DNA of 64,000 bases from MTP4 sp052056915 (GCF_052056915.1 NZ_CP195119.1:4030001-4094000), one strand, 5' to 3'. Shown: positions 45,553 through 55,195, counted from the stretch's first letter. Program-made: numbers and translations. The notes: generated from the letters alone by a model not told the origin.

Positions 45553-48522
45553 ATGAACTTACAACATTGCCCTTGCTGCTTTGGAGTCGGGTGTGGGATG
45601 GGAGAAAAACTGAGAAAGTCCGGTATTGATGTTGTTGGGGATATTCCCTGGGAAACGCACTTCTGTCAGCTCTACCGGACAAAAAAAGATTTAATGGACG
45701 TGCTTATTCCATATTTTAAAGCGGGGCTGGAAAATAATGAACTTTGCATGTGGGTCATGCCCCAAATCCTTGAAGTAGAAGAGGCAAAAGAAGCCCTGAA
45801 GAAGGCTGTTCCTGATATTGATGCTTATCTGGATAAAGGACAACTTGAAATTATTCCCTGCACTCACCGGCATGTAAAAGAGGCTGACGTAAAAGCTGAT
45901 GATGTAAAAGAAGATGTTTTCGATTCGGAGAGCGCCTTAAGCAAATGGGTTGAAAAACTCAATGAGGCCCTGGCAGGTGGTTATAACGGATTAAGGTTGG
46001 GCGGGAACACTTTTCGGCCGGGCAAAAGAGATTGGAACGATTTTATAGGTAATGAGGGAAAAACGGTCCCTGGCGATAGAAATTACCGGATGATATCCCT
46101 ATGCACCTGTTTCCTCAACAGTCTCGACGCAACAGGGATAATCGATGTGGTCGCAAACCATCATTTTGCTCTGGTCAACAGGGATGGAAACTGGGAGCGG
46201 ATGGAAAGTTCCAGACACAAAAAGGCTGAAGAGACAGCCACTCATACAGCCACTCATACAGCCACTCATACAGCCACTCATACAGCCACTCATACAGCTG
46301 CTCAAACAGCTACCCAAACAACTACTCAAACAGCTACTCATACAGCTGCTCAAGCCACAGAAAAGCAAGCATATGAGGCGCTGTGCCGGAGAGAACAGGG
46401 CATCAGCCTGAAGTCGGAGAGCATCCTTTCACCTGCTCAAGAGACGGCTAACCTGGAGCTTGCCGATATCGTTGATACCCATGCGATCCAGTCCCTTATG
46501 GATGATTTTTATAAGCTTGCCCACATTCCCATGAGCCTGGGGGATCTCAAGGGCAATATTCTGGTAGGCGTCGGATGGCAGGAAATCTGCACCAGATTCC
46601 ACAGGGTTCACCCCGAAGCCTGCAAACACTGCATAGAAAGCGACACAAAGCTTGCAGCGGGCGTTTCCCCGGGAGAGTTTAAGCTGTACAAATGTAAGAA
46701 TAACATGTGGGACATAGCAACCCCTCTCATTGTGGGCGGCCAGCACGTAGGTAATATCCTATCAGGCCAGTTTTTTTTTGATGAAGAGCCCCTGGACTAT
46801 GAGCTTTTCCGGGCTCAGGCAAGGAAATACGGCTTCAATGAAGAGGAATATATAGCAGCGCTTGAAAAAGTTCCGCGTTTGAGCAGGGAGGCTGTGAACA
46901 CAGGCATGTCCTTTTTCATGAAGCTTGCCCACATGTTCTCACAGTTAAGCTACAGCAATATCAAGCTGGCCCAATCGCTGGCGGAACGCGAAGTCCTGGT
47001 GGACGCGCTCAGGAAGAGTGAAGAGCGATTCCGGACTCTGGCTGAAAATTCTCCGGACTTAATTGCCCGTTATGATGGACAAAGCCGCCATATGTATATC
47101 AATCCTGCTGTTGAGGAAATTTCTGGCTATCCTCAGGAAGAAATCATCGGGAAGACCTATAGTGAACTGGGAGCAGATCCGGAGATTGCGAAGTTCTGGG
47201 AAGGGCATCACCGGAATGTTTTTGCCACAGGGAAACCCGAAACAGTAGAATTCCAGTATACATCACCCCAGGGAAAGGAATACTACTTTAATGCGCGAAT
47301 AGTGCCGGAGTTTGTTGACGGGGAAGTTTCCTCCGTTCTTGCTATTTCCCGGGATATTACGGATAAAAAAGAAGCGGAAGCCAGGTTGAAAGAAACCCTC
47401 GATAATCTGGAGGAACTGGTTGAAGAGCGGACCAGGCAGCTGGAACAGGCTTATAAGTCGCTGAAAGAAAGCGAAAAAGGCCTGGCGGAAGCTCAAAGAA
47501 TGGCTCATATCGGAAACTGGAGCTGGAATATCAAAACTGATGAATTGTTCTGGTCTGATGAGGTTTATCGTGTCTTCGGACTAAATCCGCAGGAATTCAA
47601 AGTAACTTATGATTTGTTTTTAACTTATGTACACCCCGAAGATCTGGAACGCCTGCTTAATGCTATTAATGAAGGCCTGAACGGGAGACCCTATGATGTT
47701 GATTACCGGATTATCCTGGCTAATGGTGAGGAGCGCATAGTCCACACAGAAGCAGAGATTATTTTTTATGAGGGAACTGTCCCTGTTCAAGCAAAGGGAA
47801 TAGTTCAGGATATTACCGAGCGCAAAATGGCTGAAGAAGCCATGGAAAAAATGGAGAAATTCCGGATAAAAGAAATCCACCACCGGATAAAGAATAACCT
47901 GCAGGTAATCTCCTCACTACTCAGCCTCCAGGCAGAAGCCTTCCGGGACAGGGACGTGCTTGAAGCCTTCAAAGAAAGCCAGAACCGTGTATTTTCAATG
48001 GCTCTCATCCATGAGGAGCTCTACAAAGGAGAATCCACGGATACCCTTGATTTTGCAGCTTATCTTCGGAAGCTGACTGCAGACCTTTTCCGTTCATACA
48101 AATTGGGAAGTGACAAAATCAAACTGAAGCTGGACCTTGAGCAGGTTTATCTTGGCATGGATACTGCAATACCTCTTGGCATTATTGTAAACGAACTGAT
48201 TTCAAACGTTCTGAAGCACGCTTTCCCCTCCGGAAGCGGAGGCGAAATTCACGTAAACCTCTGCAAAAATGAAAGTTTTGCCGCAAACCATGCCAGTCCC
48301 GGCCCGGGTCCCTCCTGTGAGGATAAAAAGGGCTTCCATTACCTGCTCACAGTAGCGGACAACGGAAAAGGCATCCCTGAAGATATAGAGTTCCAGCATG
48401 CGGATTCCCTCGGACTCCAGCTGGTAAATATTCTTGTTGAACAGATAAATGGCTGTATAGAACTCAAAAGAGAGCACGGAACAAAATTCGCGATCCGGTT
48501 TAGCAATATACGTGACATATAA
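45553..48522 (+). CDS. MEDS-PocR-PAS-PAS HisKA_2 sensor kinase
   Basis: A 989-residue soluble kinase. A MEDS domain (about 25-220: GDIPWETHFCQLY ... LGGNTFRP) is followed by a spacer of about 45 residues made of THTA repeats (12-bp DNA units at about 46228-46350). A PocR sensory domain follows (about 300-470, with Cys-rich HPEACKHCIESD and KLYKCKNNMWD). Two PAS domains lie at about 490-615 and 640-770. HisKA_2 has KEIHHRIKNNLQ, and HATPase has DNGKGIP. Methanosarcina MEDS/PocR kinases are thought to sense methylated substrates or redox state. The start could also be the ATG at 45598. No regulator is adjacent. Confidence 0.92.
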   Translation: MNLQHCPCCFGVGCGMGEKLRKSGIDVVGDIPWETHFCQLYRTKKDLMDVLIPYFKAGLENNELCMWVMPQILEVEEAKEALKKAVPDIDAYLDKGQLEIIPCTHRHVKEADVKADDVKEDVFDSESALSKWVEKLNEALAGGYNGLRLGGNTFRPGKRDWNDFIGNEGKTVPGDRNYRMISLCTCFLNSLDATGIIDVVANHHFALVNRDGNWERMESSRHKKAEETATHTATHTATHTATHTATHTAAQTATQTTTQTATHTAAQATEKQAYEALCRREQGISLKSESILSPAQETANLELADIVDTHAIQSLMDDFYKLAHIPMSLGDLKGNILVGVGWQEICTRFHRVHPEACKHCIESDTKLAAGVSPGEFKLYKCKNNMWDIATPLIVGGQHVGNILSGQFFFDEEPLDYELFRAQARKYGFNEEEYIAALEKVPRLSREAVNTGMSFFMKLAHMFSQLSYSNIKLAQSLAEREVLVDALRKSEERFRTLAENSPDLIARYDGQSRHMYINPAVEEISGYPQEEIIGKTYSELGADPEIAKFWEGHHRNVFATGKPETVEFQYTSPQGKEYYFNARIVPEFVDGEVSSVLAISRDITDKKEAEARLKETLDNLEELVEERTRQLEQAYKSLKESEKGLAEAQRMAHIGNWSWNIKTDELFWSDEVYRVFGLNPQEFKVTYDLFLTYVHPEDLERLLNAINEGLNGRPYDVDYRIILANGEERIVHTEAEIIFYEGTVPVQAKGIVQDITERKMAEEAMEKMEKFRIKEIHHRIKNNLQVISSLLSLQAEAFRDRDVLEAFKESQNRVFSMALIHEELYKGESTDTLDFAAYLRKLTADLFRSYKLGSDKIKLKLDLEQVYLGMDTAIPLGIIVNELISNVLKHAFPSGSGGEIHVNLCKNESFAANHASPGPGPSCEDKKGFHYLLTVADNGKGIPEDIEFQHADSLGLQLVNILVEQINGCIELKREHGTKFAIRFSNIRDI
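46228..46355. repeat. In-frame 12-bp coding repeat, about ten units
   Basis: ACAGCCACTCAT and variants encode a THTA linker between the MEDS and PocR domains. The first five units are nearly identical, which suggests recent expansion. Confidence 0.9.
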
Positions 48523-48684
48523 ATGTCCCGGGTATAGTCTTACTTTGTGGATTTCAATCCCTCTTCAGACGGCTAAACCAGGAAAACCAGCCGGATGAAA
48601 TTCCCGCTGCAGAATACTTTTTAAAGTATAAAACCAGTAGCAGATCATTCATTTAACTGTACGTTCAGGAAGTTTTGACTGGAT

Positions 48685-48875
48685 AGTATGAGTATCGGTA
48701 TTGGCAAAATTTTGAGTAATCCGATACATGACATATTTTATGCCCCTGGGGGTTTGTTTACTTTGCTTCACTTTCCGGAGCAACCTTTGAACAATCAGCT
48801 TGCAGATCCCCAGGCTCTCACCGGTTGAGCCTGCGATGCCGGCTTTTCCAAAAAAGGTAATGGACAAAAGCATTT
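48685..48875 (-). repeat. Dispersed hairpin repeat, long copy C
   Basis: Same layout as at 39990 and 43325: AGTATCGGTATTGGCAAAATT, a middle with CCACTTTCC-like pieces, CTCTCACCGG and TTTTCCAAAAAAGG. On the minus strand an open frame of about 75 codons reads ITFFGKAGIAGSTGE. It sits between two converging genes. Confidence 0.8.
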
Positions 48876-48948
48876 GACAAAAAAGTTCAAATTTGATATT
48901 TCCAGCTTTGAGCTCAACGGCCCGTATCAGAAATTTGAGCCATTTCAG

Positions 48949-50235
48949 TCACTCGGTTCCCAGGATCCATTTCCATAGGGGGACATAACTGATTCCATCT
49001 TCTTCTTTTTCGAGGTTCTTCGTGAGCAGGACCAGCCTGGAAACCCTGTCCCCGAAATGCTCTTTGAATTCTAGCAGGGCATCGATTTCTCCTGCCCTTA
49101 TGCGGTCCGTATAACTGCAATTTATACCTGTAAGCATTTGATCCCTGCCTTTTATGACAAAATCCACTTCTCTTTTTTCTTTCCAGTAAAAGAATTCCGC
49201 TTTTCTTCTCTTCAACTCTATAAAGGCAAGGTTTTCCGCAAGCCTCCCTTCGTCGGCGGAAAAGGTGAATGCTACTGAATTCCGGAGCCCGTTGTCTATG
49301 CAGTAGACCTTCCTGGGCATTTTGATTGAGATCGAATCTTTAACCGAGTAGGAAAAGAAGTTCAGCTGGTAGATGAGGTAGGCCTGTTCCAGGTAAAGCA
49401 GGTATTCTTTGAGGCTGTTTACGGAGAGCCCTGTGGCGTTTGAAATTTTCGAATAGCTCAGGAGGGTGGAGACGTTTGCCAGGGAATAATTCGCAAGTTC
49501 GATAAGTTTCGCACTTTCCCGGATTTTCCGGCCCACGACTATGTCCCGAAGGAGGATGCTGTTGAAGTATTCGGTTAGCCGAAGGTGGTTGATGTCCGAA
49601 TCTTCCTCCAGGACGACTTCGGGAAAACCTCCTTTGAAGAGGTATTTGTTGAAATGGTGCAGAACCTCGTTTCCCTGGACGTCGGGGTCTTTCAGTTCAA
49701 AGCCCACGAAATCCAGGTACTCTTCAAAGGAGATGGGAAAGATGTGCTGTGTGATCATCCTCCCGGTCAGGAGGGTTGCAAGCTGGTCAGAGAGCATGGT
49801 ACTGTTCGAACCGGTTAGCATGAATTTGATTTCTTCTCCGTAGAGGTCGTAGAACTTCTTGACCCACTGTTCCCAGCCTTCGATGTTCTGGATTTCATCC
49901 AGAAAGATGTATTTTCTCCCTTTCGGCGCATGTAGCTCGATATACTCAGCAAAGATGCGGTCGAGTATCCCTATGCTTTTGTCCTCGAAAGGTTCGTCAA
50001 GGTTGAAGTAGAGGATATTTTCAGGTTCCACTCCCTGCCCGATCAGGTAGTCTATTGCCTGGTACATCAAAGTCGACTTTCCGCACCGCCTGACCCCGGT
50101 TATGCAGACGACCTCCCTTATGTCCAGAAGCTTCAGGATCTTTTCAAGGGTCCGGGGACGTGAGATCCTCTTTTTGGATTCAGGGACTTTGCCCTCTGTC
50201 CACCAGGGGTTCCACATCTTCATGAGCTGCTTCAT
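48949..50235 (-). CDS. AAA family ATPase with DUF4143
   Basis: A 428-residue protein. The Walker A motif is GVRRCGKSTLMYQ (about 46-58) and Walker B is YIFLDEIQNI (about 108). The C-terminal half is DUF4143, a PD-(D/E)xK-like region (KEKREVDFVIKG). This family is widespread in archaea, often in accessory regions and linked to DNA or toxin-like functions, but no function is firmly known. ATG codons at 50235, 50223 and 50217 are all possible. The promoter lies in a palindrome-rich gap shared with the divergent prenyltransferase gene. Confidence 0.88.
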   Translation of the reverse strand: MKQLMKMWNPWWTEGKVPESKKRISRPRTLEKILKLLDIREVVCITGVRRCGKSTLMYQAIDYLIGQGVEPENILYFNLDEPFEDKSIGILDRIFAEYIELHAPKGRKYIFLDEIQNIEGWEQWVKKFYDLYGEEIKFMLTGSNSTMLSDQLATLLTGRMITQHIFPISFEEYLDFVGFELKDPDVQGNEVLHHFNKYLFKGGFPEVVLEEDSDINHLRLTEYFNSILLRDIVVGRKIRESAKLIELANYSLANVSTLLSYSKISNATGLSVNSLKEYLLYLEQAYLIYQLNFFSYSVKDSISIKMPRKVYCIDNGLRNSVAFTFSADEGRLAENLAFIELKRRKAEFFYWKEKREVDFVIKGRDQMLTGINCSYTDRIRAGEIDALLEFKEHFGDRVSRLVLLTKNLEKEEDGISYVPLWKWILGTE

Positions 50236-50264
50236 AAGGAAGTATTTGTGTGGCGAGTATTTAT

Positions 50265-50345
50265 ATCTTTCATTATAATGACGATTTTAGCTGTAAATAT
50301 CATCATTATAATGATGATTATTGATTAAAACACCATCATCATAAT
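50265..50345. promoter_or_regulatory. Operator-like CATTATAATGA palindromes
   Basis: ATCATCATTATAATGATGAT at 50299-50318 is a perfect 20-bp palindrome, with related half-copies at about 50270 and 50333 (TCATTATAATGA and CATCATAATGAA). It lies between divergent genes, 60-80 bases from the ATPase start, and could be a site for an autoregulator. Confidence 0.5.
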
Positions 50346-50587
50346 GAAGGTTATTTAAATGAAAGTGGATTTTTGAGAAATCGGATTAAAGGTGAAATGA
50401 AAATTCATTAATGAAAATGCATTAAAGGTACAAAACATCAAAAAGTGTTTTTTTATGCTATATATTTAAGAATCATGCTGGAAAAGCGCTATAAATGGTA
50501 TTCGAAGTTGTGCATAAAATTCATCTACCGAATCCAGATGAAGATTATTTATAACATTTTTAAGCAAAGAGATAGGGGGGTAATTTT

Positions 50588-51247
50588 CTGGAAATACCGA
50601 AATTTAAGAGATTGCCAAAACATATTGCCATAATACCGGATGGTAATAGAAGATGGGCTCTGGCTAGAAGGCTGGAAAAACATGAAGGATACAAATATGG
50701 AATAATTCCAGGCCTGGAAGTATATGATATATGCGTGAAAGCTGGAATAGATGAAGTTACTTTTTTTGGATTTACCCAGGATAACACAAAAAGGCCTCAG
50801 GTTCAAAGAAAAGCTTTTGTAGACGCCTGTATCAAATCAGTTCAAGAGATTGCTAAACGTGATGCCAAAATACTTGTAGTAGGGAATACCGATTCAGATA
50901 TCTTTCCAGAAGAGCTGCTTGAATATACAAAGAAAACTAAAGTTGGGGAGGGGAAAATAAAGATAAATTTTTTGATAAATTATGGCTGGAATTGGGATTT
51001 AAAGTATGCATTTGATAACCCTTCGGATAATAAAAAATTGGAAGAAAACATTGCATCGGCAGACATCCCAAGAATAGATTTACTTATTCGCTGGGGAGGA
51101 AGAAGCAGGCTCAGTGGAATGCTCCCAATCCAGACAGTATACTCAGACATATATGTAGTTGATGAAATGTGGCCGGATTTTAAGCCAGAAAACCTGTATA
51201 ATGCACTGGAATTTTATCAAGACCAGGATATTACATTAGGCGGGTGA
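50588..51247 (+). CDS. Divergent cis-prenyltransferase (UppS family) with CTG start
   Basis: A 219-residue Z-prenyltransferase-fold protein. IPDGNRRWA carries the catalytic Asp; FGFTQDNTKRP is the substrate loop. The usual RTxGExRLSNFLLWQ motif reads RWGGRSRLSGMLPIQ, followed by SDIYVVDEMWPDF. The change and the short length suggest a small, non-canonical member rather than the housekeeping polyprenyl synthase. A TTG at 50612 has no ribosome binding site and would cut the conserved KFKRLPKH lead-in; CTG at 50588 lies seven bases after GGGGGG, so I place the start there. Codons are AT-rich, unlike the first 50 kb. The product is unknown. Confidence 0.75.
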   Translation: MEIPKFKRLPKHIAIIPDGNRRWALARRLEKHEGYKYGIIPGLEVYDICVKAGIDEVTFFGFTQDNTKRPQVQRKAFVDACIKSVQEIAKRDAKILVVGNTDSDIFPEELLEYTKKTKVGEGKIKINFLINYGWNWDLKYAFDNPSDNKKLEENIASADIPRIDLLIRWGGRSRLSGMLPIQTVYSDIYVVDEMWPDFKPENLYNALEFYQDQDITLGG

Positions 51248-51770
51248 ACTGCTGCATGTTAAAGCAGTGCGGCTTCCTGGCTCATACCTTTCTACAATGA
51301 GAATAAGTCTCCAGGCTCTATTTTCTGTTCCAGAGGTGCAGATTGATTCTTTCCTGTTTGGGCTGTTTTGGAATTAAAGTGAAAATCTGTAGACCGAATC
51401 TGAATTTCAAGGTTCTGTGAAAGGAAGCTGCTAAATATGAAAACAGATTCTCTTCCTACTCCCAAATATTTTATATAGATTCGCACTCCATATTTTACTA
51501 GCGACAATTGCAAAAAATAGTGAAATTTAAGCAGGTTTGTTACAAAGCTTTCTTCCTAACATAATTTCAGAGTATAAATTTGTTTCAGGATAGGGTCATT
51601 TGTCCCTGTATTTCGGAATTATTTAATTTCGCGTTGTATCAAGGTTTGCGTTAAGTTCACTATAGCCACTCTAAATGGTGCTGCATTATTTTGCATGTTT
51701 GCGATTCATGTCTCAAAATCAGCAACAATGACTGAAATTTACTGATCAAGAGATTGGTTGGGGGTAATGA
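51248..51770. other. Intergenic region
   Basis: ACTGCT/AGCAGT at 51248-51268 forms a small hairpin just after the prenyltransferase stop, possibly a terminator. The rest is AT-rich with no supported gene. Confidence 0.35.
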
Positions 51771-53060
51771 ATGAAAACCAGAAATAGACTGTACCCAATA
51801 GTTGTAGCTTTATTCCTTTTGCCTTTCATATGCGCAACTGCGTCCGCTGAGATGGCACAGGGAACAGAAACTCAGATAACCACAGATGAATCAGAGCAGT
51901 TTCGCCCTGCTATCTGCGGTGATACGATAGTGTGGACAGATGATCGCAACGGAAACTACGATATATATATGTACAATCTCTCAACTTCCGAGGAAACCCG
52001 GATAACTACAAATGACGTATTTCCGGAGGATTATTCTGCTATCTATGACAACAAGATAGTGTGGACAGATTCTCGCAATGAGAACTCTGATATCTATATG
52101 TACGACTTCTTCACTTTGACTGAAACCCGAATAACCACAAGTGAATCTGACCAATTCTGGCCTGCAATCTATGGAGATAATATATTGTGGATAGATTTGC
52201 GCAATGGAAACGATGATATCTATATGTACAATCTCTCCACTTCCGAAGAAACTCAGATAGCCACAAATGAATCGATGAGCGATGATCCCTTTATTTATGG
52301 GAACCGGATAGTGTGGGAGGATGATCGCAATGGATATCCAAACTTCGATATTTACATGTACGATTTAGCCACTTCAATGGAAACCCAGATTACCACCAAT
52401 GAATCAGTTCAGAGTTATCCTGCTATTTATGAAGACAGGATAGTGTGGCAGGACGATCGAAATGGAAACTACGATATTTACATGTACAATCTCTCCACTC
52501 AGACGGAAACTCAGATAACTGCAAATGAATCTGACCAGAAGTTCCCTAAAATCTATGGGGACAGAATTGTCTGGATGGATAGTCGCAATGGAGGAAGCTG
52601 GAGTAGCTGGCCCGCTGACGGAAACTTTGATCTCTACATGTATGATCTTTCAACTTCCAGGGAAATTCAGGTTACCAGCAATGAGGCATATCAGGGAGAT
52701 CCTGAGATATATGATAACAGGATAGTGTGGACAGATGGTCGCAATGGAAACCAGGATATCTACATGTTTACTCTGGCTCCTGCTGTTGAGCTAACACCTC
52801 TTGATAGAACGAACGATCTCAAAGCCTATGTAGAAAATACTCTCTCAAGTAACATGGGGACGAAAAAAGCTCTTATCAGAGATCTTGACGAATCGATAAG
52901 TTTCCTTGAAACGGGTAAGGACTCAGAAGCTGTTCTCTCTCTTGAAGCTTTTATTAATCTCGTTGACAGAATGAATAAATTCAACAGAATTTCTGCTGCT
53001 GAAGCGGATTATATGATTACGGAAGCAAGGGGAATTATCAACCAGATAAATGCTCAGTAA
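51771..53060 (+). CDS. Secreted beta-propeller (TolB/YWTD-like) surface protein
   Basis: A 429-residue exported protein. A signal peptide covers 1-26. About seven tandem repeats of 41-46 residues follow, each with RIVWTDDRNGNYDIYMYNLSTS-like and TQITTNES segments, forming a beta-propeller (about 30-345). A helical C-terminal region (355-429) has no anchor. Such proteins form part of the Methanosarcina cell surface. GGGGGT lies five bases before the ATG. The DNA repeats are not recent copies; they have diverged at synonymous sites. Confidence 0.88.
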   Translation: MKTRNRLYPIVVALFLLPFICATASAEMAQGTETQITTDESEQFRPAICGDTIVWTDDRNGNYDIYMYNLSTSEETRITTNDVFPEDYSAIYDNKIVWTDSRNENSDIYMYDFFTLTETRITTSESDQFWPAIYGDNILWIDLRNGNDDIYMYNLSTSEETQIATNESMSDDPFIYGNRIVWEDDRNGYPNFDIYMYDLATSMETQITTNESVQSYPAIYEDRIVWQDDRNGNYDIYMYNLSTQTETQITANESDQKFPKIYGDRIVWMDSRNGGSWSSWPADGNFDLYMYDLSTSREIQVTSNEAYQGDPEIYDNRIVWTDGRNGNQDIYMFTLAPAVELTPLDRTNDLKAYVENTLSSNMGTKKALIRDLDESISFLETGKDSEAVLSLEAFINLVDRMNKFNRISAAEADYMITEARGIINQINAQ

Positions 53061-53280
53061 AACATTTAATTTTTGAAGTGAGGAAATATTCTATTTTCAG
53101 GATCATTTCCTCTAATTTTTTACCATTCCCTAAGTGTTAGTTTTCAAAATATCCTATACTGGACCGCTGAATATTGAATGAAAGCTTTTTTTCATTTTCT
53201 ACTTCATTTGAAATATATCTTTCCTGCCGGCGGTCTGCTGGAATCTCCCTTGAATACATTTGTTATGAAAAGGATAAAAA

Positions 53281-53370
53281 AGTGAAATTGAAAGTGAAAT
53301 TGAAAACCCCGTTATTTTGCAGCTTTATAAGGGGCACTTTGCGGGGCTTCTTTAGATTAAGTGATTCTTT
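53281..53370. repeat. Direct repeat, left copy
   Basis: A stretch of about 75 bases with GAAATTGAAAA, GGGGCACTTTGC and GATT elements is repeated with about 75 percent identity by eye at 55340-55415. The pair brackets the methyltransferase and TrmB genes. Confidence 0.55.
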
Positions 53371-53402
53371 TTCCTCTCGTGAGCTCCTCTCCGGATTTTG
53401 AA

Positions 53403-54119
53403 TCATAACTTTGTAGCTATGATTGAAACCAGATTAAAGTAGTTTCCACCTTCAGCTTCCATCATTCCTATATCCCTCCGAGCATATTCGTTATCACACA
53501 AAAGCCAATCCTGCCAGGATTCTTTTAAGCAATTTAACTCTTTGTATTCTTTAATACTTACCAAATCGGAGTTTTTCCATAAATTACACCACCAATCACC
53601 TGAGTGTAGAGTTAAAGTCATATCATCACACCAGTATGGCACCAATTCTGCTGGAACTCCATTTGTAAATTCCTGCTTCAAGCCCGGAACTGCAACTGCG
53701 ATTTGCCCTCCTTTTTTTACGAGTGGAGCAAAATACTTTGTCAAATAATCTTTTTCAACCCCGAAATAGTGATAGGCATCTATACTGATAGCAGCATCAA
53801 AAAATTCATTTGCAAAAGGCAAATCGTGGGCTTCTGCGTGTATTGGTATTATTTTATCTTCCAGTCCCATTGACTTAATTCTCTCATAGTTATCTGTCGC
53901 ACTTATCCAGAGATCAGTTGCAAAAACTGTAACATCATATTCTTTTGCCAGGAATATTGAGGTCAGCCCTCTCCCACATCCAAGGTCAAGTATTCTCATG
54001 CCTTTCTCAAGCTTCAAGGATTCGGACACTTCTTCAAGAACCTTCATTGCGTTTGGTCCCATCATGTTTTCTTTAACAAAATCAAAATCGTATCTGTTAC
54101 TTTTTGTAAACGTCATCAT
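53403..54119 (-). CDS. Class I SAM-dependent methyltransferase
   Basis: About 238 residues. Motif I is ILDLGCGRGLTSIFL, motif II is VTVFATDLW, and DLPFANEFFDAAISIDAYHYFG is the acidic catalytic-side loop. It looks like the small-molecule methyltransferase group (UbiE/COQ5-like); the substrate is unknown. ATGs at 54119 and 54116 are both plausible. It is divergent from the TrmB gene, and the shared 250-base gap holds palindromes, so the regulator may control it. Confidence 0.85.
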   Translation of the reverse strand: MMTFTKSNRYDFDFVKENMMGPNAMKVLEEVSESLKLEKGMRILDLGCGRGLTSIFLAKEYDVTVFATDLWISATDNYERIKSMGLEDKIIPIHAEAHDLPFANEFFDAAISIDAYHYFGVEKDYLTKYFAPLVKKGGQIAVAVPGLKQEFTNGVPAELVPYWCDDMTLTLHSGDWWCNLWKNSDLVSIKEYKELNCLKESWQDWLLCDNEYARRDIGMMEAEGGNYFNLVSIIATKL

Positions 54120-54267
54120 GACCACTTTTCGTTATTCTATTCCAGATTATTTCATGGAGTTTGTTCCATAGAATTCTTTACATGTTCAGTGTAACCTTTG
54201 CCACGTATCGTTCTTTTATTCGAACTAATGTATTCAGTCGGTGTAGCCTTTAACTTAACAACTTCAC

Positions 54268-54320
54268 TTTCATATGCTAGAACCTTTCATATGCTTGAAC
54301 GATAGTATTAATATCGTTCA
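54268..54320. promoter_or_regulatory. Palindromic operator and direct repeats
   Basis: TTTCATATGCT(A/T)GAAC occurs twice (54268-54283 and 54285-54300). TGAACGATA and TATCGTTCA form a 9-bp inverted repeat (54296-54304 and 54312-54320) around GTATTAA. The site is 48 bases before the TrmB start. Confidence 0.6.
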
Positions 54321-54367
54321 GAAAGATAACCGTTTTACTCTACAATAAACTGAAATGCAGTGAAAAG

Positions 54368-55195
54368 ATGGATGAAAAATTACTTGCAAAAATCGGATTG
54401 AACAGGTATGAGAGTTCAGTTTACCTGACACTCCTAAAACAGGATTCTATGGAAGCAAGCAAATTATCACATGCATCGAAAGTCCCTATAGGTAAGATCT
54501 ACGAGGTTCTCAAAGCCCTCAAAAACTATGAGCTTGTCGAAATCCTGCCGTCACGGCCGCAGAGATACCGGGCGGTTGATCCTGAAAGAGCATTTAAGCT
54601 CATGTACAAAAGAAAAGAGGAAGAAGTACTCAATGAGCTCAAAATGCTTAAAGAAACATTTGATGAAATCGAAAGGGAACTTTGCAACGACAATTCGCCA
54701 CAAAATGTTGAAACTGTCTTCTGGCCTGACAGGTTCCGTAATAATGAACTGGATGAAATGGTGGCTTCGTCTTTTGAGAAAATCGAGCATGAAATATGTG
54801 TTGTAATCCATAGTAAGTACAGACCTGGAAGATCGGAGCTATATGATTCCGCGGTATCCACCTTTGCCAAAGCTTATTTGAGTTTGGTACCGCGCGGCGT
54901 AAAAGTTAAAATGTTGGACCCGGGATCACAGCTACTGCCATCTTTAAAAGAGCTTATTAATTCGATAGAAGACCTGTCATTTAGACGCAATGTTAAGGAC
55001 CTGATGGAAGTAAGAATTTTAGAAACCGAATACAATTTTGTAATCATTGATTCCAGGATAACCCTGCTCGATATTGAAGACCAGTTCAATACGGGTAGAA
55101 ACCTCGGTATGACAAGAATATATGATGAATCATATGCAAAGCGATTCAAGGCAAAATTTGATGAACTCTGGAAAAAGGGTGAATTGTTTATCTGA
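54368..55195 (+). CDS. TrmB family transcriptional regulator
   Basis: A 275-residue regulator. The N-terminal winged helix (LNRYESSVYLTLLKQDSMEASKLSHASKVPIGKIYEVLKAL) is typical of TrmB/MarR-like archaeal repressors, followed by a coiled coil (about 80-110) and a sensor domain with FVIIDSRITLL, as in phospholipase-D-like TrmB C-termini. It faces the methyltransferase gene across a region with an inverted repeat, so it probably regulates that gene and itself. The effector is unknown. No ribosome binding site is obvious; the ATG may be near-leaderless. Confidence 0.88.
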   Translation: MDEKLLAKIGLNRYESSVYLTLLKQDSMEASKLSHASKVPIGKIYEVLKALKNYELVEILPSRPQRYRAVDPERAFKLMYKRKEEEVLNELKMLKETFDEIERELCNDNSPQNVETVFWPDRFRNNELDEMVASSFEKIEHEICVVIHSKYRPGRSELYDSAVSTFAKAYLSLVPRGVKVKMLDPGSQLLPSLKELINSIEDLSFRRNVKDLMEVRILETEYNFVIIDSRITLLDIEDQFNTGRNLGMTRIYDESYAKRFKAKFDELWKKGELFI

